Shown here: piece after piece, positions 26,883 to 35,813 of the stretch
How the letters are laid out: every line of letters begins with the position of its first letter
Numbering within the stretch: the first letter of the stretch is position 1
Assembly: GCA_963821815.1 (NCBI GenBank)
Contig: CAWGFG010000002.1
Span: 124,001 to 188,000 of the forward strand
Source of the DNA: JASGTU01 sp963821815
GTDB lineage: Bacteria; Chloroflexota; Anaerolineae; Caldilineales; Caldilineaceae
Length of the DNA: 64,000 nt
Reading direction: 5' to 3'
Made by a program: the position numbers and the translations under genes
Notes under the pieces: generated by a model
The model's database searches: none
Told to the model about the DNA's origin: nothing
Seen by the model: the letters and a program-made list of their open reading frames with translations, nothing else

Positions 26883-27596
26883 CTATTTGTCGCGGTTCTT
26901 GTAATCGACGAAGCGATAGCCCAGGCCGCGCTCCGTGAAGATGTATCGAGGATTGGACGGATCTGGCTCGATTTTCTTGCGCAGGTAAGTAATGTACAGT
27001 CGCAGAAGATGATTGTCGTTGACGTACTCATGCCCCCACACTTTCGTCAGCAGCGTCTCGTGGGGCACTACCCAGCCGGCGTTCTGTATCAGATGGTAGA
27101 GGAGTCGATATTCTGTAGGACGCAGGTTGATGCGTTCACCTTCGACGATTACATCGCGGCGTTGCAGATCCACGGATAGACGGTCGTCGATGTCGATGAT
27201 CTGTGCGTCCGGACGACCGGGCTGTTCGAAGCGACGCAGCACCGCGCGAATACGGCTGGATAGCTCGCGCGGGCTGAACGGCTTGGTGACATAGTCGTCT
27301 GCGCCTAGATCCAGCCCCTTAATGCGGTCTTCTTCACCGGAACGAACCGTCAGCATGATGACCGCCGCGTCGCTGATCTCGCGAATACGCTCCAGCGTCT
27401 CAAAACCGTCCATGCCGGGCATCTCGACATCCAGCAGCACCAGGTCCGGATTGTAGTCGCGCACTTTCTGCAAGGCTTCCATGCCGTCGTTGGCTTCTAG
27501 CGTTATATAGCCCTCTAGGTCTAGATTCATCTTGACGAAGCGCACCATCCTGCTTTCATCATCGACGACTAGAATTTTCTTCGGCTGGTCGGACAT
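26883..27596 (-). CDS. OmpR/PhoB-family response regulator
   Basis: A 237-residue two-component response regulator. The receiver domain (about 6-120) has the acidic pocket in VVDDES, the phosphoacceptor Asp56 in LLDVEMPGMDGF and Lys105 in the VTKPF segment. The C-terminal winged helix (about 140-232) includes LRPTEYRLLYHLIQNAG and the WGHEYVNDNHLLRLYITYLRKK recognition region. No histidine kinase is encoded in the window, so it is an orphan. It lies upstream of the rpsB cluster with a 226-base gap. Confidence 0.92.
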   Translation of the reverse strand: MSDQPKKILVVDDESRMVRFVKMNLDLEGYITLEANDGMEALQKVRDYNPDLVLLDVEMPGMDGFETLERIREISDAAVIMLTVRSGEEDRIKGLDLGADDYVTKPFSPRELSSRIRAVLRRFEQPGRPDAQIIDIDDRLSVDLQRRDVIVEGERINLRPTEYRLLYHLIQNAGWVVPHETLLTKVWGHEYVNDNHLLRLYITYLRKKIEPDPSNPRYIFTERGLGYRFVDYKNRDK

Positions 27597-27708
27597 GGTC
27601 GGCTCCTGCTGTAATTCGGGATTGATGGAACAGCAAATTGATTCACTATTGATTCGCGTATTTCATGCATATTCGATAGTGACTACTGACGGCTATCGTC
27701 CAACCAGA

Positions 27709-27717
27709 AGTATAGCA
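27709..27717 (-). promoter_or_regulatory. Possible extended -10 element for the response regulator
   Basis: On the minus strand TGCTATACT is a full extended -10 motif, about 113 bases upstream of the response-regulator ATG. I find no good -35. Confidence 0.4.
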
Positions 27718-27794
27718 TATTCTCACCTTGGCTTGGACACCGTCGCAGGCTTGCTCTCCATGGCAGCATATGACATTTCGGTAGACGGTACCGT

Positions 27795-29114
27795 TCATAC
27801 GCCGGCGTGCCGTAGCGCCGCAGCGATCTCCGAGCGCACCCAACTGTCCGTTTCCGTGACGCCTGCAGCAGCCAGCGCCTGCATGAAGAGGCTGGCGCCA
27901 TGAACGGCTGCCACACGACCCAGGCCCCACGCGGCATGGCCGCGCACGATCGGTTCGCGATCTTGGAGCGCCAGCAGTAACGCATAGCCCGCTTCCTCGC
28001 TGCCCCAGTTGCCCAGCGCCACACAGACATTGCGAAGCATGCCGCGCCGCTTGGGGCGCAGTATCGGTGACTTCCGGAAGCGTTTGCGGAAGGCTGCGTC
28101 ATCCAGCCAGTATGGATTAGCAGCTTGAAAGCCTTCCAGCAGCGGTACGGCTCTGTTTCGACTATGCGCAATCAGGCCATCCATCAGCGGCGTGCGCGCA
28201 GGCAGACGACGGTTGTAGGGGCAGACTTCTTGGCAGATGTCGCAGCCAAATATGCGATTGGCGAAATGAGGCCTCAGCTCAGCAGGGATAGATCCTTTAG
28301 CCTCGATAGTCCAGTATGAAATGCAGCGGCGCGGGTCCAGGTCGTAGGCATTCACGAAGGCGTCGGTCGGGCATGCAACAAGGCAGCGCGTACAACGCCC
28401 GCAGGCGCCAACGACAGCCGGCGATGAATTCGTCTCGCTGTGCTCGATTGGTGGAGATGAGCGTACAGGCGTCGACTTGTCATATAGGATATCCGGCGTC
28501 ATCACGGTAGCGAGAAACAGCCAGCTGCCCTGACCCGGCACGATTGTACAGCAGTTCTTTCCTGTAAATCCGAGCCCTGCCAGCTCAGCCCAGTCACGTT
28601 CGAGCACGGGACCAGTGTCCACCAGACACTTGCCCAGCGTGGTTCTGTCTGTACGGCTGCGAATGTATTCGTCGAGTTCGTATAGCAAGGGACGAATAAC
28701 CTCGTGGTAATCGTCTGACCACGCATACGATGCAATAATGCCCCTGCTTGGATCCTGCACTATCTCCGCTGGGATGGCTGTCTGATGATAGTTTACCCCG
28801 AGCACGATCATTGAGCGGTACTCGTCGGAGCCGGGCTCGGTCAATAGCGCCGGGCTAATGCGCTTGTCCATGTTTTGTTCCAGATAGGTCATTTCGCCGG
28901 CACGACCTTCGGCGATCCAACGTTGAAAGAACGAAGCATGTGGTGCGTGTGAAACTGGAACGATGCGACAGTAGTCGAAGCCTAGCCGCCTGGCAAACTG
29001 GCTAATATCGTCAGGTATACTGTGCTCTAGCGTAGGATGCAAAGGGCGGTCGTCCGTTACCGGATCTACATTGAAGGAGCCGTCGCTACTGCGTTCACCG
29101 GGTTTTCGAGCCAT
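27795..29114 (-). CDS. queG: Epoxyqueuosine reductase
   Basis: A 439-residue cobalamin- and iron-sulphur-dependent enzyme for the last step of queuosine synthesis in tRNA. The catalytic domain includes VDTGPVLERDWAELAGLGF and GKNCCTIVPGQGSWLFLA. Two [4Fe-4S] motifs follow: CGRCTRCLVACP and CDICQEVCPYNR. The C-terminal 100 residues are HEAT-like repeats (ILRPKRRGMLRNV, REPIVRGHAAWGLG), present in long QueG forms. The first 30 residues are a poorly conserved extension. An extended -10 lies six bases before this ATG, supporting the start and suggesting a leaderless mRNA. No other queuosine gene is near. Confidence 0.93.
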   Translation of the reverse strand: MARKPGERSSDGSFNVDPVTDDRPLHPTLEHSIPDDISQFARRLGFDYCRIVPVSHAPHASFFQRWIAEGRAGEMTYLEQNMDKRISPALLTEPGSDEYRSMIVLGVNYHQTAIPAEIVQDPSRGIIASYAWSDDYHEVIRPLLYELDEYIRSRTDRTTLGKCLVDTGPVLERDWAELAGLGFTGKNCCTIVPGQGSWLFLATVMTPDILYDKSTPVRSSPPIEHSETNSSPAVVGACGRCTRCLVACPTDAFVNAYDLDPRRCISYWTIEAKGSIPAELRPHFANRIFGCDICQEVCPYNRRLPARTPLMDGLIAHSRNRAVPLLEGFQAANPYWLDDAAFRKRFRKSPILRPKRRGMLRNVCVALGNWGSEEAGYALLLALQDREPIVRGHAAWGLGRVAAVHGASLFMQALAAAGVTETDSWVRSEIAAALRHAGV

Positions 29115-29800
29115 GCGAAGAGTATATCATCTGCTTACGTGGACAGTCTATGCAAACGTGGTACGGAGACTGAAAAGAGCTGGATTTCGCATAGCCAGCT
29201 ATACGACAATGTTCTGAAAACTCAGCCAAATGTCGTTTACCACTGTACGAATTCTGTGCTATTATTGGCAATCAGACAGGTTCGCGTGCTCGGTCGCTCT
29301 TGAACGGCAATATCTGCGGGTCCCGAATTGCCAAGACGATATTAAACTTGCATGCATACTCGGTCCAAGCGCCAACCTTAGAGCAGTGCTAAATTTCATT
29401 CTGCGTTACCGCCATGCTCCGAGCGTGCGCGCATCGTCAGCGCAGAATGTGCGTGCACTCAATGACGGGTTGGCTGACACAATCAATGAGTAGACAGCAC
29501 TGCGAGTCGATGACCATCCACCTTGCGTCCCAGGGTGTCGGTTTGGAGGCAACAGGTCGGCAGTTCGAGTCGCGGGTGTGCTGTAGTCGAATCAATGGAA
29601 AATCATCTAGTCAGTCTGCCCAAACCTGTGGGCGGTCACTTATTCGTCGCCATAACACATTAAATCTGTTCGACTGCACGTTTCAAACTGAGTTGTACAG
29701 GTGAAGTAGTACACAAGATGGAGCGTTATGTCCCAGACGCATACCGATCGAGCGCCTGGCAAGGCAATCCAACAATGCCTGGAAATGGAGAAGACAGATC
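29115..29800. other. Long divergent intergenic region
   Basis: These 686 bases form the longest gap in the window. The left edge holds the queG -10. No open frame here has codon use or a product that looks real, and I see no tRNA that folds. A weak plus-strand promoter-like pair, TTTACC-18-TATTAT, occurs around 29238-29267. The rest is unassigned and may hold an RNA gene I cannot recognise. Confidence 0.5.
29121..29129 (-). promoter_or_regulatory. Extended -10 of queG, probably leaderless
   Basis: On the minus strand TGATATACT ends six bases before the queG ATG at 29114. Transcription normally starts six or seven bases after the -10, which here is the A of the ATG. No strong -35 is seen. Confidence 0.6.
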
Positions 29801-30835
29801 ATGTTGCGAAGGCCAATATCAACACTAGTCATTAGCGTTGCTTTGGTGTTGGCAGTTGTCATCCTCACAGCGCCATATTCGCCGGTCGCTGAAGCAGCAC
29901 AGCCGCGCCCTTGCGTTCAAATAGATAGAGCTGGCTCGGCGAGCTTTTCACCCAGCGATTTGCCCCAGACTATCACGCGGGACGACGATGATGGCGGTTG
30001 TCACGTGATGAGTTTTGTGCTGGTCAATGGTCGATACGCGCGTAGGATAAAAGCTTGTAAATATGGCAACTCGACCGCCAAAGATACATATAACCACCGG
30101 TATGCGTTCACCCATGCGTTCGCTGCCCGATCCGCCGCCGATTCAGCGAGTCAGATGGCCGAATCAACACAAGCGACGGGGGCAGCGACGCTGGATGAAG
30201 GGCAAGAATCCATCAACGAGGTGATGGCAGAGGATGCGGCTGTGGAATCGCAGGATTTGCAAGATTCTACGGCGACGGAATCTGAAGCCGAAGTAGCTGC
30301 CATGCCGACCGAGTCCGCACCGACTGAGGTGATGACGGACACGACAACAGAATCCAATGCGGTGCAGCCTTTGGTGGAACAGGCCGTACTGGACAGCAAA
30401 GAGATTCCGGAGAATGAAGTCGGCGATATCGTCGAAACAGCCGCTCAGGATATGCATTTTGCAACCTTGCTTGCGGCAGCCGGCGCAACCGGCTTGTCGA
30501 GGACACTGCGTGATGCCGGGCCCTACACCGTCTTTGCTCCAAACGACGAAGCCTTTGCCGCAGCACTGCCGGGCGGCGACCTTGACGATCTGCTCATCGA
30601 GGCAGGCGATCAACTGGCACAAATCGTGCGCTATCACATAGTACAAGATACGTATTCAACCGACGCGCTAACAGACGGCATGCAACTGCCAACGCTGCAA
30701 GGCGGCGTGGTCACTGTGACGGTCGAAGACGGCGCCTTCATGATCAACGACGCCAAGATTATCACGCCGAACATCGAGACTTCTAACGGCGTAATTCACG
30801 TCATCGACGGTGTGTTACAGCCGCCTACTCCGTAA
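29801..30835 (+). CDS. Secreted fasciclin (FAS1) domain protein
   Basis: A 344-residue protein with a signal peptide (hydrophobic residues 8-24, likely cut after AEA). A Cys-containing N-terminal region (about 35-105) is followed by a long disordered Glu/Ser/Thr/Ala-rich linker (about 110-200). A single FAS1 domain (about 205-343) has the two conserved blocks: RDAGPYTVFAPNDEAFAA and the C-terminal VIHVIDGVLQPP. FAS1 proteins mediate adhesion outside the cell. GGAGAAG precedes the ATG. A terminator follows, so it is a single-gene unit. Confidence 0.88.
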   Translation: MLRRPISTLVISVALVLAVVILTAPYSPVAEAAQPRPCVQIDRAGSASFSPSDLPQTITRDDDDGGCHVMSFVLVNGRYARRIKACKYGNSTAKDTYNHRYAFTHAFAARSAADSASQMAESTQATGAATLDEGQESINEVMAEDAAVESQDLQDSTATESEAEVAAMPTESAPTEVMTDTTTESNAVQPLVEQAVLDSKEIPENEVGDIVETAAQDMHFATLLAAAGATGLSRTLRDAGPYTVFAPNDEAFAAALPGGDLDDLLIEAGDQLAQIVRYHIVQDTYSTDALTDGMQLPTLQGGVVTVTVEDGAFMINDAKIITPNIETSNGVIHVIDGVLQPPTP

Positions 30836-30867
30836 GCATACCCACCACAAAAAAATAGGCGCTATCG

Positions 30868-30898
30868 GGGAGCGGAAATTTCCGCTCCCTTGTTGTTT
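30868..30898 (+). terminator. Intrinsic terminator after the fasciclin gene
   Basis: A GC-rich 8-bp stem (30868-30875 with 30882-30889) with loop AAATTT is followed by TTGTTGTTT. It starts 33 bases after the stop. Confidence 0.85.
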
Positions 30899-31020
30899 GG
30901 GCATACAATAGCTGCTCAGCGCTTCCTGCCAAACACAGAATCGCCAATGCGGTCATCGGCTACAACTTACTCTGCAATTAGTTCACAACTCCGGCAAGAG
31001 AATAGAAGAGATAGAGTCGT

Positions 31021-32226
31021 ATGAGAGTCAAACAACTATCAGCCGTATCGCTGGGACACTTTTCCATCGACATTCTAAACTCGTCGATCGCCATGTGGTT
31101 AACGTCCGCCAGCGATTTATTCGACCTCAGCGTGAGTCAAATCGGCTTTGGCGCCATGATGTATTCGCTGTCGGCTGCGCTAACGCAACCGCTATTTGGC
31201 GCCCTTGCGGACCGACTGCGCGGGCGATGGTTGACCTCGGTTGGACTGTTGTGGACTTCGATCTTTTTCGCGTTGGCTCCGTTCATGCCCAGCTACTATG
31301 CTATGATCGCTTGCTTAACCGTCGGCGCACTAGGCAGTGGCGCCTTGCATCCCACCGGCATGGTGCATGCATCTGCAGCAGGCGGTCATAAGCCGACAAC
31401 GGCAACATCCATCTTCTTCCTTTCCGGTCAGTCTGGCATCGCACTAGGCCCTTTGATTGCCGGCATCCTTATTCAATCTGTTGGCATGGGCATTGGCATG
31501 CCTATCATGGCGCTGGCGATGATGCCCGCTGTACTCATCTCCGCAAGGATGCTGCGAGAACCGATTCCCCATGAGCCGGTTCTACACAAGACCGAAACAA
31601 AAGTTGTGTCAACTGTTAGCGCGAAAAACGCAGCGAATCGCAGGCACGGCTTATTCGTAGCGTTCGCATTTGTCATGGTCATTCTGTTGCGCTCAGCCGC
31701 AGGTCAAAGCTTTGTGGTGCTGCTGCCAAAGTATTTTGATGACCTCGGATATACACCGGCTGTCTACGGTTTCATCTTGACTGTTTTCACATTGGGCGGC
31801 GCCCTTGGCACGCTCAGCGGGGGCTACCTGGGCGATATTTACAACCGTCGTATTGTCATCTTCGTTGCCACATTAGCCTGCGCCCCGTTCCTGGTCGGCG
31901 TACTCAATTCTGCCGGTGTTCTTCTCATGCTTACAGCGGTGACAGCTGGCTTCCTGTTGAACATCCCGTTCAGCATCTTACTAGTGATGTCGCAGCAACT
32001 GCTGCCTGCACATAGAGGCATGATGGGCGGGGCTGTACTCGGCTTTATGTTTGCCAGCGGAGCGGTCTCCGCATGGCTAGCCAGCTTGATCGCGGACGTA
32101 GTCGGACTACAGCCTGTGCTCATGGTGCTCGCCATTCTACCGGTAGGCGCCGGTATCTTTGCGCTGATGCTGCCGTCCACGCGGCGTCCAACCACACTTA
32201 CACAGGTGGAAGCAGAAGTTACTTAA
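31021..32226 (+). CDS. MFS transporter, fosmidomycin-resistance-like
   Basis: A 401-residue major facilitator with twelve predicted membrane segments. The loop between segments 2 and 3 has GALADRLRGRW, the MFS signature, and the ALGSGALHPTGMVHASA segment is typical of the Fsr subgroup, which exports fosmidomycin and related drugs. The second half repeats a related loop (GGYLGDIYNRR). The true substrate is unknown. It lies alone upstream of the suf regulator, with a 245-base gap holding the sufR promoter, so it is not part of the suf operon. Confidence 0.85.
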   Translation: MRVKQLSAVSLGHFSIDILNSSIAMWLTSASDLFDLSVSQIGFGAMMYSLSAALTQPLFGALADRLRGRWLTSVGLLWTSIFFALAPFMPSYYAMIACLTVGALGSGALHPTGMVHASAAGGHKPTTATSIFFLSGQSGIALGPLIAGILIQSVGMGIGMPIMALAMMPAVLISARMLREPIPHEPVLHKTETKVVSTVSAKNAANRRHGLFVAFAFVMVILLRSAAGQSFVVLLPKYFDDLGYTPAVYGFILTVFTLGGALGTLSGGYLGDIYNRRIVIFVATLACAPFLVGVLNSAGVLLMLTAVTAGFLLNIPFSILLVMSQQLLPAHRGMMGGAVLGFMFASGAVSAWLASLIADVVGLQPVLMVLAILPVGAGIFALMLPSTRRPTTLTQVEAEVT

Positions 32227-32310
32227 CCCCATCACCGAACCCCCGCACACGTTCGTTCCTCGCTGCCGCGCGGGCAGTAGATCCCTTTTCTGTAATTAAA
32301 ACAGTTATAT

Positions 32311-32340
32311 TTGACAAAATACCTTGCTCCGTGCTAGACT
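32311..32340 (+). promoter_or_regulatory. Promoter upstream of sufR
   Basis: A perfect TTGACA (32311-32316) is followed after 18 bases by TAGACT (32335-32340). It lies about 130 bases before the sufR ATG. I do not see the inverted repeat described for cyanobacterial SufR sites. Confidence 0.65.
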
Positions 32341-32471
32341 GTGTAAGCATTGAGTTACGCATCGGTTTGCGTTGCTAAGTACAGAAGGACGCTCCGGTGC
32401 ACATGCATAATGTAAGTCGATGACTGTTGTTTAAGAGTATCGATGTGGAAGAGTATTGAGGAGACTTAGGT

Positions 32472-33155
32472 ATGTCACCTGGCGTCTATCTGGACCGGGA
32501 ATCGCCAGCCTGGAAAATACTCGAATATCTGCAGCGAAATGGTTCTGGCGCCATAAAGGCGCTGGAGCAGCACTTAGGTGTGACGACAACCGCTGTGCGT
32601 CAGCAGCTTCAAGCGCTGCAGGCGGAAGGATACGTGGAACGCAAGAGCGTCCACGCCGGCGTTGGTCGTCCGTATCACGAATACTCCATGACATCCAAAG
32701 CGCAGGAACTGTTCTCGCGGCACAGCGAAGAGCTGGCGTTGACGTTGTTGGATGAGGTATTTGAGTTGGAGGGCAAGGAAACCACCGTTCGGCTGCTGGG
32801 TCGCGTCAGTCGTCGTTTGGCCGCACAATATGCAGAAGATGTTGCGGCTGGCGTATTAACTGAGCGCGTTGCGGAGTTGATCCAGGCGATGGCTGAGCGG
32901 GGCGTACTAGCCGATATGATCGTTGAGCAGGAAGACGTCATCGTGCTGGAGACGTACAATTGTCCCTATCACGAACTGGCGCAGGAGCATCGCGACATCT
33001 GCAGTATGGATGAGCAGTTGTTGCGGGAGGTGCTCGGTTCGGACGTGACGTTGAGCGAATGCATGATGGATGGCCATCATCGTTGTTCGTTTACGATCGG
33101 CGGTGTCAATGTGGCGGACAGCAAGCTAAATACCGTTGATGAGACGCACGGATAG
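32472..33155 (+). CDS. sufR: SufR-like iron-sulphur-sensing transcriptional regulator
   Basis: A 227-residue regulator. The N-terminal winged helix (about 12-75) has GAIKALEQHLGVTTTAVRQQ and a GRPYHEY wing. The C-terminal domain has four cysteines, C164, C177, C197 and C205, suited to an Fe-S cluster. In known SufR proteins the cluster controls repression of the suf genes, so apo-protein gives derepression when clusters are short. Its place directly before sufC supports the same role. Spacing of the last two cysteines differs from what I recall for cyanobacterial SufR. GAGGAG precedes the ATG. Confidence 0.85.
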   Translation: MSPGVYLDRESPAWKILEYLQRNGSGAIKALEQHLGVTTTAVRQQLQALQAEGYVERKSVHAGVGRPYHEYSMTSKAQELFSRHSEELALTLLDEVFELEGKETTVRLLGRVSRRLAAQYAEDVAAGVLTERVAELIQAMAERGVLADMIVEQEDVIVLETYNCPYHELAQEHRDICSMDEQLLREVLGSDVTLSECMMDGHHRCSFTIGGVNVADSKLNTVDETHG

Positions 33156-33414
33156 GTCATCGTCTTGTTCGTCGTGATGGACACGAGCGTGAATTACCGG
33201 TGAACCGGCTAGCTAAGTCCCATTGAAATACGACCAATGGTTTGTAGTTTACAGAGAACAACGGTGATCCGGCGTACTGTAGACCTAATACCATAGAAAT
33301 ATTGGCCTGTAATACTAGGTGTGTTGAAAAGATAATTGTTAAGATCGACGTTAGACCGAGTAGAGATTTAAACGGCACAGAAAAAGTATTCACAGATTTG
33401 GGAGCAAAATTGAG
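33156..33414. other. Gap between sufR and sufC with an inverted repeat
   Basis: No gene is seen. CCTAATA (33284-33290) and TACTAGG (33313-33319) form an inverted repeat with one mismatch and 22 bases between, about 100-130 bases before sufC. It could be an operator; a clear promoter is not visible. Confidence 0.35.
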
Positions 33415-34221
33415 ATGAGTGTTCTGGAAATTCGAAATCTGCATGCGACAGTGGAAGACACCGAGATCCTCAAAGGGGTTAATCTGACGGTGCATGGCGG
33501 AGAGATTCATGCGCTAATGGGACCAAACGGTTCAGGTAAGTCTACGCTGGCCTATGTTATCGCCGGTCATCCACATTACGAAGTAACGGAGGGCGACATT
33601 CTGCTGGACGGCGAGAGTATTCTAGAAATGGAAGCAGACGAGCGCGCACGTGCAGGCCTCTTCCTTGCCTTCCAGTATCCAGTGGCTGTGCCGGGCGTAA
33701 GCGTGGCTAACTTCCTTCGAACCGCAGTATCGAACGTTCGCGGCTACACCGGCAAGAAAGGTGATGACGAAGTCAACACCATCGGCAGCAACCTTATGCC
33801 CATGCGCGAGTTCCGACGCGAGTTGAACACGAAGATGGACGAATACAACGTCGATCCTAGCTTTGCTCGCCGATATCTAAACGACGGTTTTTCCGGTGGC
33901 GAGAAGAAACGCACCGAGGTGCTACAGATGGCCATGTTGGAGCCGAAATTCGCCATTTTGGACGAGTCGGATTCCGGTCTCGATATCGACGCATTGCGCG
34001 TCGTCTCTGACGGCATCAACAAACTGGCTACTGAAGACCGAGGCTTCCTGCTCGTGACGCACTACCAGCGTATTTTGAATTATGTGAAACCCGATTATGT
34101 CAGCATATTCTACAACGGCAGAATCGTGCAGACCGGTGGCCCGGAAGTTGCGCACACGCTGGAAGAGCGCGGCTACAGTTGGGTCGAGAAAGAGTTTTCC
34201 GGGGACGCCGTGACGGCGTAA
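33415..34221 (+). CDS. sufC: Fe-S cluster assembly ATPase SufC
   Basis: A 268-residue ABC-type ATPase that powers the SufBCD scaffold. Walker A is GPNGSGKST (about 42-50), the Q loop is in LAFQYPVAVPG, the ABC signature is SGGEKKRTEVLQM and Walker B is AILDESDSGLDIDA. It has the usual SufC features, including the long insert after the Q loop. GGGAG lies before the ATG. It opens the sufCBDSU operon. Confidence 0.97.
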   Translation: MSVLEIRNLHATVEDTEILKGVNLTVHGGEIHALMGPNGSGKSTLAYVIAGHPHYEVTEGDILLDGESILEMEADERARAGLFLAFQYPVAVPGVSVANFLRTAVSNVRGYTGKKGDDEVNTIGSNLMPMREFRRELNTKMDEYNVDPSFARRYLNDGFSGGEKKRTEVLQMAMLEPKFAILDESDSGLDIDALRVVSDGINKLATEDRGFLLVTHYQRILNYVKPDYVSIFYNGRIVQTGGPEVAHTLEERGYSWVEKEFSGDAVTA

Positions 34222-34335
34222 GCGGAGATACGACATCCGCATCGGATTCGTAGATCGTAGTCGCACAGTGCGGTTGATCCGCCACGGCGACCGCTGCAAC
34301 CGCAAGTAGAATGATAAGTAGCTAGGAGATACCGA

Positions 34336-35751
34336 ATGGCAACACAAGCCGATCGTGAACAGTTAACCGGAGTCAATGAAGATTATAAGTACCACTTTGT
34401 CGATGACGTTGCGCCGGTGTTCAGGCCCAAGAAGGGTCTGAGCCATGAGCTAATCGACCAGATTTCGGACCATAAAAAAGAGCCGGACTGGATGCGCGAG
34501 TTTCGACACGAAGCGCTGGAAGTATTCTGGTCCAAACCCGTCCCGACATGGGGTCCGGATCTGAGTGGTATCGATTATGACGATATCTACTACTATCTGA
34601 AGCCAGTGGATCAAGACGCGAAATCCTGGGATGACGTGCCCGACAGTATTAAGAATACATTTGAAAGATTGGGCATTCCCGAGGCCGAACGCAAGTTCTT
34701 AGCCGGTGTTGGCGCTCAATATGACTCGGAGATGGTCTATCACAGTCTGCGCCAGGAATGGGAGAAGATGGGCGTCATCTTTGACGACATCGAGACCGGC
34801 CTGCGCGAGCATGAGGATATCTTCCGTGAGTATTTTGCGACCATTATTCCGGTGGCCGATAACAAGTACGCCGCGCTGAACAGTGCGGTATGGAGCGGCG
34901 GCAGCTTCGTCTATGTGCCGAAGGGCGTCCATGTGGATATCCCGCTGCAGGCATATTTTCGCATCAATGCGCAGAATATCGGCCAGTTTGAACGGACCAT
35001 GATTATCGTGGATGAGGGCGCCAGTGTTCACTATGTTGAAGGCTGCACGGCGCCGATCTACAGCACCACCAGTTTGCATAGCGGCGTCATTGAGATCGCC
35101 GTGAAGAAGGGTGCCCGCTGCCGCTATACGACCATTCAGAACTGGTCCAACGACATCTACAACCTGGTGACACAGCGCAGTATTGTGGATGAGGGCGGCA
35201 CCATGGAATGGGTCGACGGCAACTTGGGCAGCAAGATCACCATGAAGTATCCGTCTGTCTATATGATGGGACCGCATGCCCACGGTGAAATACTCTCCAT
35301 GGCATTTGCCGGCGAGGGACAGATTCAGGACGCAGGCGGCAAGGTTGTCCATGGCGCTCCCTACACGAGCTCCAAGATCGTATCTAAGTCCATCAGTAAG
35401 GACAGTGGACAGGCCAGCTATCGCGGTCTGCTAAAGGTTGCCCGCGGCGCCCATCACAGCAAGAGCAACGTCGTTTGTGATGCGTTGCTGCTGGATGAGA
35501 ACAGCCGGTCGGATACCTATCCGTACATCGAAATTGAGGAAGACCAAGTCAGCGTGGGCCACGAGGCTTCCGTGAGCAAGATTGGTGAGGAGCAGCTCTT
35601 CTATCTCATGAGCCGCGGCATTAGCGAAGATGAAGCCGCAGCCATGATCGTCGGCGGGTTTATCGAACCGCTGGTCAAAGAGTTGCCTATGGAATACGCA
35701 GTAGAAATGAATCGGCTGATCCAGCTACAAATGGAAGGCTCAGTCGGCTAG
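34336..35751 (+). CDS. sufB: Fe-S cluster assembly scaffold SufB
   Basis: A 471-residue scaffold protein on which new Fe-S clusters are built. It has the full SufB core: VYHSLRQEWEKMGVIF, the VEGCTAPIYSTTSLHSGVIE segment with its conserved Cys, SKITMKYPSVYMMG, and SVGHEASVSKIGEEQLFYL near the C-terminus, where a conserved Glu and Cys/His act in assembly. Length is normal. It lies 114 bases after sufC with TAGGAG before the ATG. Confidence 0.97.
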   Translation: MATQADREQLTGVNEDYKYHFVDDVAPVFRPKKGLSHELIDQISDHKKEPDWMREFRHEALEVFWSKPVPTWGPDLSGIDYDDIYYYLKPVDQDAKSWDDVPDSIKNTFERLGIPEAERKFLAGVGAQYDSEMVYHSLRQEWEKMGVIFDDIETGLREHEDIFREYFATIIPVADNKYAALNSAVWSGGSFVYVPKGVHVDIPLQAYFRINAQNIGQFERTMIIVDEGASVHYVEGCTAPIYSTTSLHSGVIEIAVKKGARCRYTTIQNWSNDIYNLVTQRSIVDEGGTMEWVDGNLGSKITMKYPSVYMMGPHAHGEILSMAFAGEGQIQDAGGKVVHGAPYTSSKIVSKSISKDSGQASYRGLLKVARGAHHSKSNVVCDALLLDENSRSDTYPYIEIEEDQVSVGHEASVSKIGEEQLFYLMSRGISEDEAAAMIVGGFIEPLVKELPMEYAVEMNRLIQLQMEGSVG

Positions 35752-35813
35752 TTGGCCGGTCAGCTCGATCAGTCAATATCGAGAGCCAGAAATGATGACA
35801 CGGAGGCAAGTAC

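Noticed and set aside
27683..28171. 162-codon frame on the minus strand inside queG
   Set aside because: It overlaps queG in another frame, and the product looks like out-of-frame translation.
29551..29570. tRNA-like T-arm motif (GGCAGTTCGAGT)
   Set aside because: The bases that should close the T stem do not pair, and no D arm or anticodon arm is found upstream, so it is not a tRNA and is too weak to call an attachment site.
32250..32290. Short hairpin after the MFS gene followed by CCCTTTT
   Set aside because: The stem is only five base pairs and the T run is interrupted; it is too weak to call a terminator.
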